A stretch of 33,114 nt of DNA from Campylobacterota bacterium (GTDB taxonomy: Bacteria > Campylobacterota > Campylobacteria > Campylobacterales > Sulfurovaceae). The translations under genes were made by a program, and so were the position numbers. The notes beneath the pieces are model-generated. The model did no database searches. It was not told the origin of the DNA and saw only the letters and a list, made by a program, of their open reading frames with translations. The stretch's first letter is position 1; each line of letters begins with the position of its first letter. Shown in pieces: positions 8,344 to 16,104 of the stretch. The stretch covers positions 1 to 33,114 of the forward strand of contig WGAM01000128.1 in assembly GCA_015494795.1 (NCBI GenBank), given 5' to 3'.

Positions 8344-9656
8344 TGAAAAATTTAATATATACACTAAAGTGGTTAATTAAGCGACCACTATTTTTACATA
8401 AAGAGTTTAAAAATTTATATCAAAAGATAATCTACCAATCAAAATCACAATTTCTATTAAGCAGTTATGACCCCTCAATATGCCCTTTAGAGCCTATTAA
8501 ATTTTATACTTTTATTGGAAGAGTTGGATTTGCACTTAAAGAGTTTATAGCATTAATATCTAATGAGACTTTTTTTAAAAAGAGTATATTGTTAGATGGA
8601 TTTGATAATATAGATTTAAAAAAGATATATATTGGAGATGATAATACTCCACACCCTAAACCTCCATTAGTAGAGTTAGAGAAGAGTAAAAAAATAGATG
8701 ATACTATATTTCTAACCATTGAAAAATCTTACTTTTTAGCAGATAGCCAAGACCCCGATAGATTTGATAGAGCATCTTGGTGGGAAGAGATGAGTAGAAG
8801 ATTTAGAGATGAGCTATTTAATGAAAATGGAAAGATAAATAGAGACTATTTAGTAAACTTTAGAGGTATTAAAGAGCTACCAGCAAATATTGTAAAAGAC
8901 CAATTTTTAGTGGTAAATAGAGGTTTTGGATACTATATCTCATATCTAAAAGCTATAGATTTAGTTTTAGAGTACCATAGATATGCAAAAGTAGTAAAAA
9001 AAGAGATACTATTTAGCCTATCAGAGAGTTATGCAGGGAATAATCTTGCAGTTCACTATAGAGGAGTTAGATTAAGTATTAGACTACTATTTCACTCTAT
9101 TATATTAGATAATATAATAACTAATACTAATTTTAATAGTAGAGTTACTATATGGGAGATTGGTGCAGGTTATGGAGGATTAGCTAGAGTTTTAAAGAGT
9201 TATATTAATAATAGTTGTCATATTATTTTAGATTTACCAGAGACTCTAGTATATGCCTCATACTTTATTGCCTATAATTTTCCAGATAAAAAAGTTGCCT
9301 ATCTTAGTGATATTATAGATAGATTAGATAGTTTTAATGAGTTAATAGATGAGTATGATTTTATACTTATTCCACCTTGGGTTAGTAGATATATTCCAGA
9401 TAGTAGTATAGATTTAGTAATAGATACATACTCTCTAGGAGAGATGTCAAAGAGTTATGCTAAATACTACTTAGAGCATATTGATAGAACTCTAAAAGTT
9501 GGAGGATACTTCTACTCTATAAATAAGAGATTTAAGAGAGAAGATGATAAATTAGGCTTTTATGAGTGGAGATTTAAGAGTCAATTTACAACTATACTAT
9601 ATGAGTATAGTAAATATATCCACCCTCAATGGTTAGGTAAAAAGATAAATTATTAG
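8343..9656 (+). CDS. Putative sugar O-methyltransferase (NanM-type family)
   Basis: The 437-residue protein has an N-terminal region of unknown role and a methyltransferase core from about residue 215. The SAM-binding motif reads IWEIGAGYGGLAR, followed by HIILDLPETLVYASYF and a DLVIDTYSLGEMS segment; this set is characteristic of the 'putative sugar O-methyltransferase' family (TIGR04371, recalled, not searched). It probably methylates a surface glycan. The ATG overlaps the stop of the gene before it in TAATG, so the two methyltransferases are translationally coupled. Codon use (AGA, GAG, TTA/CTA) matches the operon and differs from mcrB downstream. Confidence 0.8.
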   Translation: MKNLIYTLKWLIKRPLFLHKEFKNLYQKIIYQSKSQFLLSSYDPSICPLEPIKFYTFIGRVGFALKEFIALISNETFFKKSILLDGFDNIDLKKIYIGDDNTPHPKPPLVELEKSKKIDDTIFLTIEKSYFLADSQDPDRFDRASWWEEMSRRFRDELFNENGKINRDYLVNFRGIKELPANIVKDQFLVVNRGFGYYISYLKAIDLVLEYHRYAKVVKKEILFSLSESYAGNNLAVHYRGVRLSIRLLFHSIILDNIITNTNFNSRVTIWEIGAGYGGLARVLKSYINNSCHIILDLPETLVYASYFIAYNFPDKKVAYLSDIIDRLDSFNELIDEYDFILIPPWVSRYIPDSSIDLVIDTYSLGEMSKSYAKYYLEHIDRTLKVGGYFYSINKRFKREDDKLGFYEWRFKSQFTTILYEYSKYIHPQWLGKKINY

Positions 9657-9681
9657 GATAATTAATTTTTATAATTAGGTG

Positions 9682-9715
9682 AACATTTTAAACTACATCA
9701 AAATATTAAAATGTT
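9682..9715. repeat. Perfect 10-bp inverted repeat after the sugar methyltransferase
   Basis: AACATTTTAA at 9682-9691 and TTAAAATGTT at 9706-9715 are exact inverted copies around a 14-base loop. It lies 25 bases after the upstream operon ends and just before the structured RNA. It could be a weak terminator (no T-run follows) or the left-end palindrome of an IS200/IS605-like element whose right end is at 9859-9885. The loop is larger than typical for such left ends. Confidence 0.5.
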
Positions 9716-9750
9716 ACTATATAAAATATAAAGTTTGTGTACATGTTAAA

Positions 9751-9885
9751 ATCTTCGGATAGACTAATAAGCGACTTAAGTTAGTATCGTTGAAAATCAA
9801 ACTGAAAACAAATCTATATCAGTCAAGGTAGGGTATATCTGACTTTAAATGAAGAATTCACCTCATTCATGGGGTGGAGTATCAA
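9751..9885 (+). ncRNA. Structured RNA resembling a TnpB omegaRNA scaffold
   Basis: Four hairpins follow one another in otherwise weakly structured AT-rich DNA. (1) 9751-9760, ATC-TTCG-GAT, a C(UUCG)G tetraloop. (2) 9763-9785, ACTAA/TTAGT plus TAAG/CTTA with an AG bulge and CGA loop. (3) 9822-9843, GTCA-A-GGTA pairing with TATC-TGAC (one G-U, one bulged A), loop GGGTA. (4) 9859-9876, CACCTCA-TTCA-TGGGGTG. A TATAAA box at 9720-9725 would start transcripts just before hairpin 1. omegaRNAs are made from the 3' end of tnpB and the right end of IS200/IS605 elements, which fits the order and strand. Alternatives are a cis-regulatory leader of mcrBC or an unrelated small RNA. Confidence 0.5.
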
Positions 9886-9901
9886 TATACGGGGAATAAA
9901 T

Positions 9902-11590
9902 ATGAGTAAATTACAAAAATATTTTGATTATTTTGATAAGTACTATGGAGTTGAGAATTGGGATTGGTATAAAGAAGCAAAAAAGTGGATTAAGATATCA
10001 CAAGATATAAAACAAGAAGTTTCTACGACTAATTTTTCTAATAAAAACACTATAAAGATAAAGGAAAATCTTGAAAACATAATTGACAACAAATCAAATT
10101 CTGAATTAACAAGCATTAAGGATTATTGTCAACGCTATTTATTTGAAAGTAGTAATGGACTATCAAGAATTAGACAACAATTACTAACTCACGAAAGAAG
10201 AGATGAAATTATATCAAATTTAAATAATAAGCCAGAATTGCTTGTTAATATATTAAAAGAAAATGACATTTATGAAGCAGAAAATCTCATTCGCAACTTA
10301 GTTGTTGATAACGCTAATTCAGTTATATACAGATTTTTAAGAGCGCTATTTCCAGAAAAATTGGCATCCCCTGATGCACCGAATAGACTAAATCAAAGAA
10401 TTGAAATTATAAAATCAAAACTAGGTGTAAATATAGAAGGTAGTCATTTAGAAAAACATGAAAAATTAATGAATTCTGTTGAATCTGATGATACCATAAA
10501 AAAACAAATATTCTTTTGGGCTATATATGATATGTTAGATAGTAATCTAAATCTAAAAAAGGCAATTGTATATTACGGTGCCCCAGGAACAGGTAAAACC
10601 TATAAAGCTAAAAATATTGCAGAGCAATTTATTGATCAACATCGTATTAAAATTGGAAAGGATATTGGTAGTAATTATAAAATAAAAATAGTTCAATTTC
10701 ACCCCTCTTATTCTTATGAAGATTTCATAGAAGGAATTAGACCAAGTTCTAGTAACTCACTAAAATTATTTAATGGTACATTTAAAGAGTTTTGCAAAAA
10801 TGTAGGGAAAAAAGAAATTGAGCTGTATAAAAACAAGGATTTTATTAATAATGAAGAGTTTAAAAATAAAGGATACAAATTCAGTTTAATTAAAATATCA
10901 GAATTAAATGATGAACAAAAAGAGATATTAGAGATAAATGATAAAGATTTAGCCGAAGGTATAACTATTGAAGAAGTTATTGAGCCTGCATTCTTTATAA
11001 TTGATGAAATAAATAGAGCTGAATTGTCGCGTGTTTTCGGTGAATTAATGTATAGTCTTGAATATCGTGGCTATAATGGAAAAATTAAAACTCAATATTC
11101 ACATTTAAATAAAAAAGAAACTGATGAAAGTATTTTCTTTTGGGAGAATTCAGAAGATTGGTTTTTTATACCACAAAATGTATTTATTATTGGCACAATG
11201 AATAACATTGACCGTTCTGTTGATAGTTTTGATTTTGCATTGAGAAGGCGTTTTATATGGGAAGAAGTTGAACCAAACTTTAATATTGTAAGAAATAAAC
11301 TTAATGCAAATTGGAAAGATAATTTAGCAAGTGCATTTGAAAACTTAAATAAAAAGATTGAAAATGAAGAATTATTAGGCAAAGATTATAGGATTGGACA
11401 TTCTTATGCATTAGAAGTCTTACCTATTCAGAATAGATTTAATTCTCTAACCGAAGTAAAATCATTCCTTTGGAGTGATTTTATAAAACCTCTGTTAGAA
11501 GAATATTTGCGTGGTTTAGGAGATGAACAAAAAACACAGGAAAAATTAAATCAATTTAAAGAAAAATTTGGAATCTCTAATTCATTATGA
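9902..11590 (+). CDS. mcrB: McrB-like AAA+ GTPase of a type IV restriction system
   Basis: The 562-residue subunit is the NTP-driven motor that, with McrC, cuts modified foreign DNA. Residues 1-215 form an unrecognised N-terminal region, the position where McrB proteins hold their target-recognition domain. The AAA+ core has Walker A GAPGTGKT at 226-233, the Walker B segment FFIIDEINRAE at 364-374 and the McrB-specific MNNIDRS signature at 433-439 followed by ALRRRF. The start at 9902 is chosen because ACGGGGAATAAAT gives it a ribosome binding site; an in-frame ATG at 9869 lies inside the terminal hairpin of the upstream RNA. Glutamate is mainly GAA and CGT/CGC arginine codons occur, unlike the neighbours, indicating transfer. 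It overlaps mcrC by 4 bases. Confidence 0.92.
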   Translation: MSKLQKYFDYFDKYYGVENWDWYKEAKKWIKISQDIKQEVSTTNFSNKNTIKIKENLENIIDNKSNSELTSIKDYCQRYLFESSNGLSRIRQQLLTHERRDEIISNLNNKPELLVNILKENDIYEAENLIRNLVVDNANSVIYRFLRALFPEKLASPDAPNRLNQRIEIIKSKLGVNIEGSHLEKHEKLMNSVESDDTIKKQIFFWAIYDMLDSNLNLKKAIVYYGAPGTGKTYKAKNIAEQFIDQHRIKIGKDIGSNYKIKIVQFHPSYSYEDFIEGIRPSSSNSLKLFNGTFKEFCKNVGKKEIELYKNKDFINNEEFKNKGYKFSLIKISELNDEQKEILEINDKDLAEGITIEEVIEPAFFIIDEINRAELSRVFGELMYSLEYRGYNGKIKTQYSHLNKKETDESIFFWENSEDWFFIPQNVFIIGTMNNIDRSVDSFDFALRRRFIWEEVEPNFNIVRNKLNANWKDNLASAFENLNKKIENEELLGKDYRIGHSYALEVLPIQNRFNSLTEVKSFLWSDFIKPLLEEYLRGLGDEQKTQEKLNQFKEKFGISNSL

Positions 11591-12951
11591 ACGCAAAAGA
11601 ATTCTTTCTAAATCATATAAAGGATAATAATTATCAAGGTATTAATCTCGCTGATTATATCAAACCATCTTGGGGAGATGATATTTTTCATAATAAAAAA
11701 AGAAATAAAGCAAAATTTAGAAAAGAAGGAATTGCAAATTATTTAAAAGAATTACATAAAGAAATAGCTAATAAAAAGCTATCAGAATTAAATTTAATTC
11801 AAATAACTTTTGATGAAGAGTATGAAGCAAATATAGAACAAAAGATATTTGACATAAAGGGAGATAATTTTGACAATTTGAAAATATTTACTGGAAATAT
11901 TGTTGGTTCAATTATTTATAAATCACATAATTTTAACATTAATTGTCGATTTGGGAATGAATTTTTACAATATATGATAGCCAATACAAGTGGCTTTTTA
12001 GAACTTGAAAATTTAGGTTCAATAAATGAAAATTTGGGACTTGGCGAATGGATTTTAACTTATTATTGGAAACTTCAATTAAAAAAAGCTTTTGCACTTG
12101 GGATTTATAAAACATATCAAAAAAAGAAAGATAACTTAACATCAATTAAGGGTAAAATAGATATTAATTCTTATTTAAAAAAATCATATTTTGACGGTAA
12201 AACTGTTTGTAGTTTTAAAGAACATAGTTATAAAAATGAACTTAATTCTGTCATTAATATGGCTATGACAAAGGTTTTTAAATCCAAATATCAACCTATT
12301 GTTGCAGATATTTACAATATAAAAAATGCTTTTAATTCAATAAATACTCAAAATTTGAATTTAAGGTCAATTCAAAAGAAAAAAGTCTCAAATCCTTATT
12401 TTAAACAATATAATCAAGTATTTGATTTATCATTAAAAATACTAAAAGATGAATTTGCAAATATGGGGGAATCTAAATCAGATTTTTCAGCATTTCTTTT
12501 TGATATTTCGTTGTTATTTGAACATCATATTAGAAAAATATTAAAAAAGAGCTATTTTCTATTTCCCAAGAATAAAAAAGAATTTAGTATTCCCAATGGT
12601 ATTTATAAGAATAGTATCTATCCAGATATAATTATTGATTATGGAAACAACGAAATTGGTATTTATGACGTTAAATATAAAAATTTCGATTTTACAAACG
12701 GTGTAAAGCGTGAAGATAGATTTCAAATTGTTACATATATTGCAGCTTATTTGAATAAGTATAAAGTTAAAGAGTGTGGTATAATTTATCCTTTGAGAGA
12801 ATCAGATTATGAAAAATTCTCAAAAATAGAACAACAAACATTACATATTGCTATGAAAGAAATTCCTTTTAATATTGTATTATACAAAGTATGCAATAAC
12901 TTAAAAAATCAATTAAAAATGGATGAATTATTTATGAATGATAAAATATAA
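11587..12951 (+). CDS. mcrC: McrC-like nuclease subunit
   Basis: The 454-residue partner of McrB carries the endonuclease. The C-terminal third holds a PD-(D/E)xK core: P346-D347 in YPDIIIDYG, then D361-V362-K363 in IYDVKYK; an upstream acidic residue in the LLFEHHIRKIL helix region fits the family. The N-terminal half (VGSIIYKSHNFNINCRFGNEFLQYMI, interrupted here as NINCRFG...FLQYMI) matches the McrC N-terminal region that contacts the McrB ring. The start overlaps the mcrB stop as ATGA, so synthesis is coupled. Codon use matches mcrB and differs from the flanking glycan genes. Confidence 0.9.
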   Translation: MNAKEFFLNHIKDNNYQGINLADYIKPSWGDDIFHNKKRNKAKFRKEGIANYLKELHKEIANKKLSELNLIQITFDEEYEANIEQKIFDIKGDNFDNLKIFTGNIVGSIIYKSHNFNINCRFGNEFLQYMIANTSGFLELENLGSINENLGLGEWILTYYWKLQLKKAFALGIYKTYQKKKDNLTSIKGKIDINSYLKKSYFDGKTVCSFKEHSYKNELNSVINMAMTKVFKSKYQPIVADIYNIKNAFNSINTQNLNLRSIQKKKVSNPYFKQYNQVFDLSLKILKDEFANMGESKSDFSAFLFDISLLFEHHIRKILKKSYFLFPKNKKEFSIPNGIYKNSIYPDIIIDYGNNEIGIYDVKYKNFDFTNGVKREDRFQIVTYIAAYLNKYKVKECGIIYPLRESDYEKFSKIEQQTLHIAMKEIPFNIVLYKVCNNLKNQLKMDELFMNDKI

Positions 12952-13017
12952 ACCTAAAACATAGATACATATTAAAATTTTATTTTACTAAATAGCTTTT
13001 GAATAGTAGGATTTTTT

Positions 13018-13070
13018 GAATTTACCATTATCTCTAGTTATCTTAGATAACAATAAATTCCTATTTTTTT
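13018..13070 (+). terminator. Putative intrinsic terminator after mcrBC
   Basis: GAATTTA at 13018-13024 pairs with TAAATTC at 13054-13060, enclosing a second hairpin GTTAT-CTTAG-ATAAC at 13038-13052. A run of seven T follows at 13064-13070. It separates mcrBC from gmd and would end a defence transcript. Confidence 0.5.
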
Positions 13071-13089
13071 GTCTAAAGTGTAGTTAAGA

Positions 13090-13122
13090 TATAATTTCCT
13101 ATAAAATATATATAGAGGTAAG
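13090..13122 (+). promoter_or_regulatory. Putative gmd promoter and ribosome binding site
   Basis: A TATAAT box at 13090-13095 follows a T-rich stretch, 30 bases before the TTG start of gmd. AGAGG at about 13114-13118 gives a ribosome binding site with normal spacing, which supports the unusual TTG start. Confidence 0.5.
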
Positions 13123-13124
13123 AT

Positions 13125-14159
13125 TTGAAAAGAGCAATAGTTACAGGTATTACAGGACAAGATGGAGCATATTTAGCAGAGTTACTTTTAGATAAAGGTT
13201 ATAGGGTATATGGTACATATAGAAGAAGTGCATCTGTTAATTTTTGGAGAATAGAGGAGTTAGGAATTAAAAATCATCCTAATCTATATCTAGTTGAGTA
13301 TGATTTAATAGACCAATCAAATACAATTAGAATGGTATCAGATATTAATCCAGATGAGATATATAATCTTGCTGCACAGAGTTTTGTAGGAGTATCATTT
13401 GCTCAACCGATAGCTACTGCTAATATTACAGGATTAGGAGCTGTTCATCTACTAGAAGCTATACGAATAGTAAATCCAAAGATAAAATTCTATCAAGCAA
13501 GTACATCTGAGATGTTTGGATTAGTCCAAGAGATACCACAGAGTGAAAAGACTCCATTCTATCCTAGAAGCCCTTATGGAGTTGCAAAACTATATGCTCA
13601 CTGGATGGTTATTAACTATCTAGAGGCATATAATATATTTGGGTGTAGTGGAATTTTATTTAATCATGAGAGTCCATTAAGGGGTAGAGAGTTTGTTACA
13701 AGAAAGATAACAGATAGCGTAGCTAAGATAAAACTTGGAAAGTTAGACCATATTGAGCTTGGAAATATGGACGCAAAGAGAGATTGGGGATATGCTAAAG
13801 ATTATGTAGAGGGTATGTATCTAATGCTTCAAGCAGATACTCCAAAGAGTTATATATTAGCAACAAATAGAACTACAACAGTTAGAGATTTTGTTAAGAT
13901 GTCATTTAAGGCTGTTGATATAGATATAGAGTTTAGAGGCAAAGATGAAGATGAGGTTGGAGTAGATAGAGCGACAGGTAAAATATTACTGAAAGTTAAT
14001 CCAAAATTCTATAGACCAACTGAAGTTGATTTACTTATAGGAGACCCACAAAAAGCTAAAGATGAGCTTGGTTGGGAGGCTAAAACTACATTAGAGGAGT
14101 TATGTAGTATGATGGTAGATGCCGATTTAAAAAGGAACCAAATTGGATTTAGTTTCTAA
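13125..14159 (+). CDS. gmd: GDP-mannose 4,6-dehydratase
   Basis: The enzyme turns GDP-D-mannose into GDP-4-dehydro-6-deoxy-D-mannose, the precursor of GDP-rhamnose, GDP-fucose and related sugars. The 344-residue extended SDR protein shows the NADP-binding [11 protein letters not shown] at 7-17, SEMFG in the substrate site and the catalytic YGVAK (Y151, K155); [13 protein letters not shown] is typical of the family. Translation starts at TTG (13125), supported by AGAGG upstream and by the GxxGxxG motif beginning at residue 8. It overlaps the next gene by 17 bases. It is first in a three-gene surface-glycan operon. Confidence 0.95.
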   Translation: MKRAIVTGITGQDGAYLAELLLDKGYRVYGTYRRSASVNFWRIEELGIKNHPNLYLVEYDLIDQSNTIRMVSDINPDEIYNLAAQSFVGVSFAQPIATANITGLGAVHLLEAIRIVNPKIKFYQASTSEMFGLVQEIPQSEKTPFYPRSPYGVAKLYAHWMVINYLEAYNIFGCSGILFNHESPLRGREFVTRKITDSVAKIKLGKLDHIELGNMDAKRDWGYAKDYVEGMYLMLQADTPKSYILATNRTTTVRDFVKMSFKAVDIDIEFRGKDEDEVGVDRATGKILLKVNPKFYRPTEVDLLIGDPQKAKDELGWEAKTTLEELCSMMVDADLKRNQIGFSF

Positions 14160-15012
14160 TAGAGTTCTTCTTATAGGTAGAGATAGCTTTACAGGTAAAT
14201 ATCTATCAGAATATCTTAAAGATAGTGGATATAGTATATATGGAACAACTAGAAAAAGTTGTGATATTACAAAAAAAGATGATATTAAGAGAGTATTAAA
14301 AGAGATAAGAGCAGAATATATTATTCTCCTAGCAGGAGTTGCCTCTCCTGCTCATGGAGATATTGATTCCTTTTATAGAGTAAATAGTGTTGGAGCTATT
14401 AATCTATTAGAGTCGTTAATTGAGCTTAATATTAAACCTAAAAAGATAATATTAGTTAGTAGTGCTACTGTATATGGAAACTTAGGCAAAGAGATACTTG
14501 ATGAGTCACTCTGTCCCAAACCTACTAACCATTATGGAGCGAGTAAATATGCTATGGAGACTCTTGCATCTAACTACTTTAATAGATTAAATATTATTAT
14601 TACAAGACCATTTAACTATACAGGAGTAGGGCAGAGTTTAAATTTTCTAATACCAAAGATTATTTATCACTTTAAAGAGAGAAAGAGTAGTATAGAGCTA
14701 GGCAATCTTAATGTTAGTCGTGAGTTTAATGATATATATTTTGTATCTGAAGTCTATAAAAGGCTTTTAGAGAGTAGTCTTAATTCAGAAGTTGTAAATA
14801 TCTGTTCGGGTAGAGATATTAAACTTTTAGATATTATAGATATAGTATCTGATATTGCAGGATATAAGATAGATATAAGAGTTAATCCAAAGTTTATTAG
14901 GAAAGATGAGATAAAAACTCTAAAGGGTTCACCTAAAAAGTTATTCTCTCTTATAGGGGAAATTCAACAGAGAGATTTTAAAGAGACTCTAAAGGATATG
15001 TTTGAAGCCTAA
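14143..15012 (+). CDS. NAD(P)-dependent sugar reductase/epimerase, probable GDP-4-dehydro-6-deoxymannose reductase
   Basis: This 289-residue extended SDR protein follows gmd directly and probably reduces its 4-keto product to GDP-D-rhamnose or a related 6-deoxyhexose. The nucleotide-binding loop is [13 protein letters not shown], a variant without the classic second glycine, and the catalytic site is HYGASK (Y and K) after an SSATVYG segment. [11 protein letters not shown] is the substrate-binding stretch. The start is TTG at 14143, inside gmd, with AAGGA 6 bases ahead; no ATG or GTG in frame gives a complete Rossmann strand. Reductase (rmd-like), talose synthase or epimerase cannot be separated by eye, so no symbol is given. 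Confidence 0.8.
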   Translation: MDLVSNRVLLIGRDSFTGKYLSEYLKDSGYSIYGTTRKSCDITKKDDIKRVLKEIRAEYIILLAGVASPAHGDIDSFYRVNSVGAINLLESLIELNIKPKKIILVSSATVYGNLGKEILDESLCPKPTNHYGASKYAMETLASNYFNRLNIIITRPFNYTGVGQSLNFLIPKIIYHFKERKSSIELGNLNVSREFNDIYFVSEVYKRLLESSLNSEVVNICSGRDIKLLDIIDIVSDIAGYKIDIRVNPKFIRKDEIKTLKGSPKKLFSLIGEIQQRDFKETLKDMFEA

Positions 15013-16102
15013 ACTATTAATAGATGCTATTCCTCTACTCTCTCCACTAACAGGAATTGGAAAATATCTATATGAGGTCTCTAATGAAATATCTAAGATA
15101 GAGAGTGGTTTTGATATAGATTACTTCTATGGATACTACTCAAAAGAGTTAATTAAACCAACAACAAACCAAAATATAAAGAGTCTTAAGGCCACCATAA
15201 ATAGATTTCCTCTTATTAAGAGTATGGTAAGAGAGGCACTCTTTATATCTAGCAGACTATTTGCAAAAAATTATGATATATATTGGCAACCAAATTTTAT
15301 TCCACATAGAGGGGTTAAAGCTAAGAAGATAGTAACAACTGTTCATGATTTCTCATTTCTACTACATAGGAAGTATCACCCTAAAGAGACATTAAGATAT
15401 TTTGATAATAACTTTTTTAAAAATATATATAGAAGTAATTTGATTATTACAGGCTCTCATTATACAAAAGGAGAGATATTAGATAGATTAAATTTTAGAG
15501 AGGAGAATATAAGAGTTATCTATCATGGAGTTGACCATAATATATTTAGAGTATTTAGAGATATAGATTTAAAACTACCTAAAAAGTTTATTCTATCTGT
15601 TGGAAGTATAGAGCCTAGAAAAAATCTATTAGGGCTACTTAAGGCCTATAACTTATTAGATAAGAGATTAAGAGATGAGTATAAATTAATATTGGTTGGT
15701 TTTAGAGGGTGGGAGAATAGAGAGATTATGCAATTAATAGAGAAAAATAGTAAAAATATAGACTATTTAGGATTTATCTCAACGGAAGATTTAGCAAAAG
15801 TATATAATCTTGCCTCATGTTTTGTATATCCATCTTTCTATGAGGGTTTTGGATTGCCTATTGTTGAGGCTATGGCTTGTGGAACTCCTGTAATATCTTC
15901 AGATAGCTCCTCTCTCCCTGAAGTTGGGGGTGATGCTGTAGTATATATTAATCCAAATAGTATAGAGGATATTAAAGATAAGATAGAGTTAGTTTTAAAT
16001 AGTCAAGAGTTGAGAGAGGATTTATCTAAAAAAGGATTAGCTCAATCTAAACTATTTAGTTGGGAGAAATCTGCTAAAGCCCACTTAGAGACTTTTAGAT
16101 AA
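15002..16102 (+). CDS. GT4-family glycosyltransferase
   Basis: The 366-residue GT-B enzyme is a retaining glycosyltransferase of family 4 that probably adds a GDP-linked mannose or 6-deoxyhexose to a surface glycan at the cytoplasmic face of the membrane. The N-terminal domain has LTGIGKYLYE and VTTVHDFSFL; the C-terminal domain has ILSVGSIEPRKNL and the donor-binding E-x7-E stretch EGFGLPIVE followed by AMACGTPVISS. Translation begins at TTG (15002), overlapping the upstream stop by 11 bases, with AAAGGA just before. The reading frame ends 2 bases from a convergent gene, so there is no room for a private terminator. Confidence 0.9.
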   Translation: MKPKLLIDAIPLLSPLTGIGKYLYEVSNEISKIESGFDIDYFYGYYSKELIKPTTNQNIKSLKATINRFPLIKSMVREALFISSRLFAKNYDIYWQPNFIPHRGVKAKKIVTTVHDFSFLLHRKYHPKETLRYFDNNFFKNIYRSNLIITGSHYTKGEILDRLNFREENIRVIYHGVDHNIFRVFRDIDLKLPKKFILSVGSIEPRKNLLGLLKAYNLLDKRLRDEYKLILVGFRGWENREIMQLIEKNSKNIDYLGFISTEDLAKVYNLASCFVYPSFYEGFGLPIVEAMACGTPVISSDSSSLPEVGGDAVVYINPNSIEDIKDKIELVLNSQELREDLSKKGLAQSKLFSWEKSAKAHLETFR

Positions 16103-16104
16103 TT

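Larger units (their letters stand above)
9682..9885 (+). mobile_element. Possible non-autonomous IS200/IS605-like element (remnant)
   Basis: A region of about 200 bases separates two codon-usage regimes. Its right side ends with a terminal hairpin (7-bp stem CACCTCA/TGGGGTG, loop TTCA, 9859-9876) followed by GGAGTATCAA. That ending resembles right ends of IS200/IS605 elements, which close with a subterminal hairpin and a short cleavage motif. Frame 9789-9842 reads VENQTENKSISVKVGYI and stop, like the polar tail of a TnpB protein, but stops lie directly upstream, so no tnpB remains. tnpA (Y1 transposase) is absent too. The left limit is guessed from the palindrome at 9682. Confidence 0.45.

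Noticed and set aside
9789-9842. Short frame VENQTENK...VGYI as a surviving tnpB gene
   Set aside because: Only 17 codons are open and stop codons lie directly upstream in frame; at most it is the relic of a TnpB tail overlapping the RNA scaffold.
9869-9901. Start of mcrB at the upstream ATG (9869)
   Set aside because: That ATG lies in the loop of the terminal hairpin and has no ribosome binding site; the ATG at 9902 has ACGGGG before it and begins a normal soluble N-terminus.
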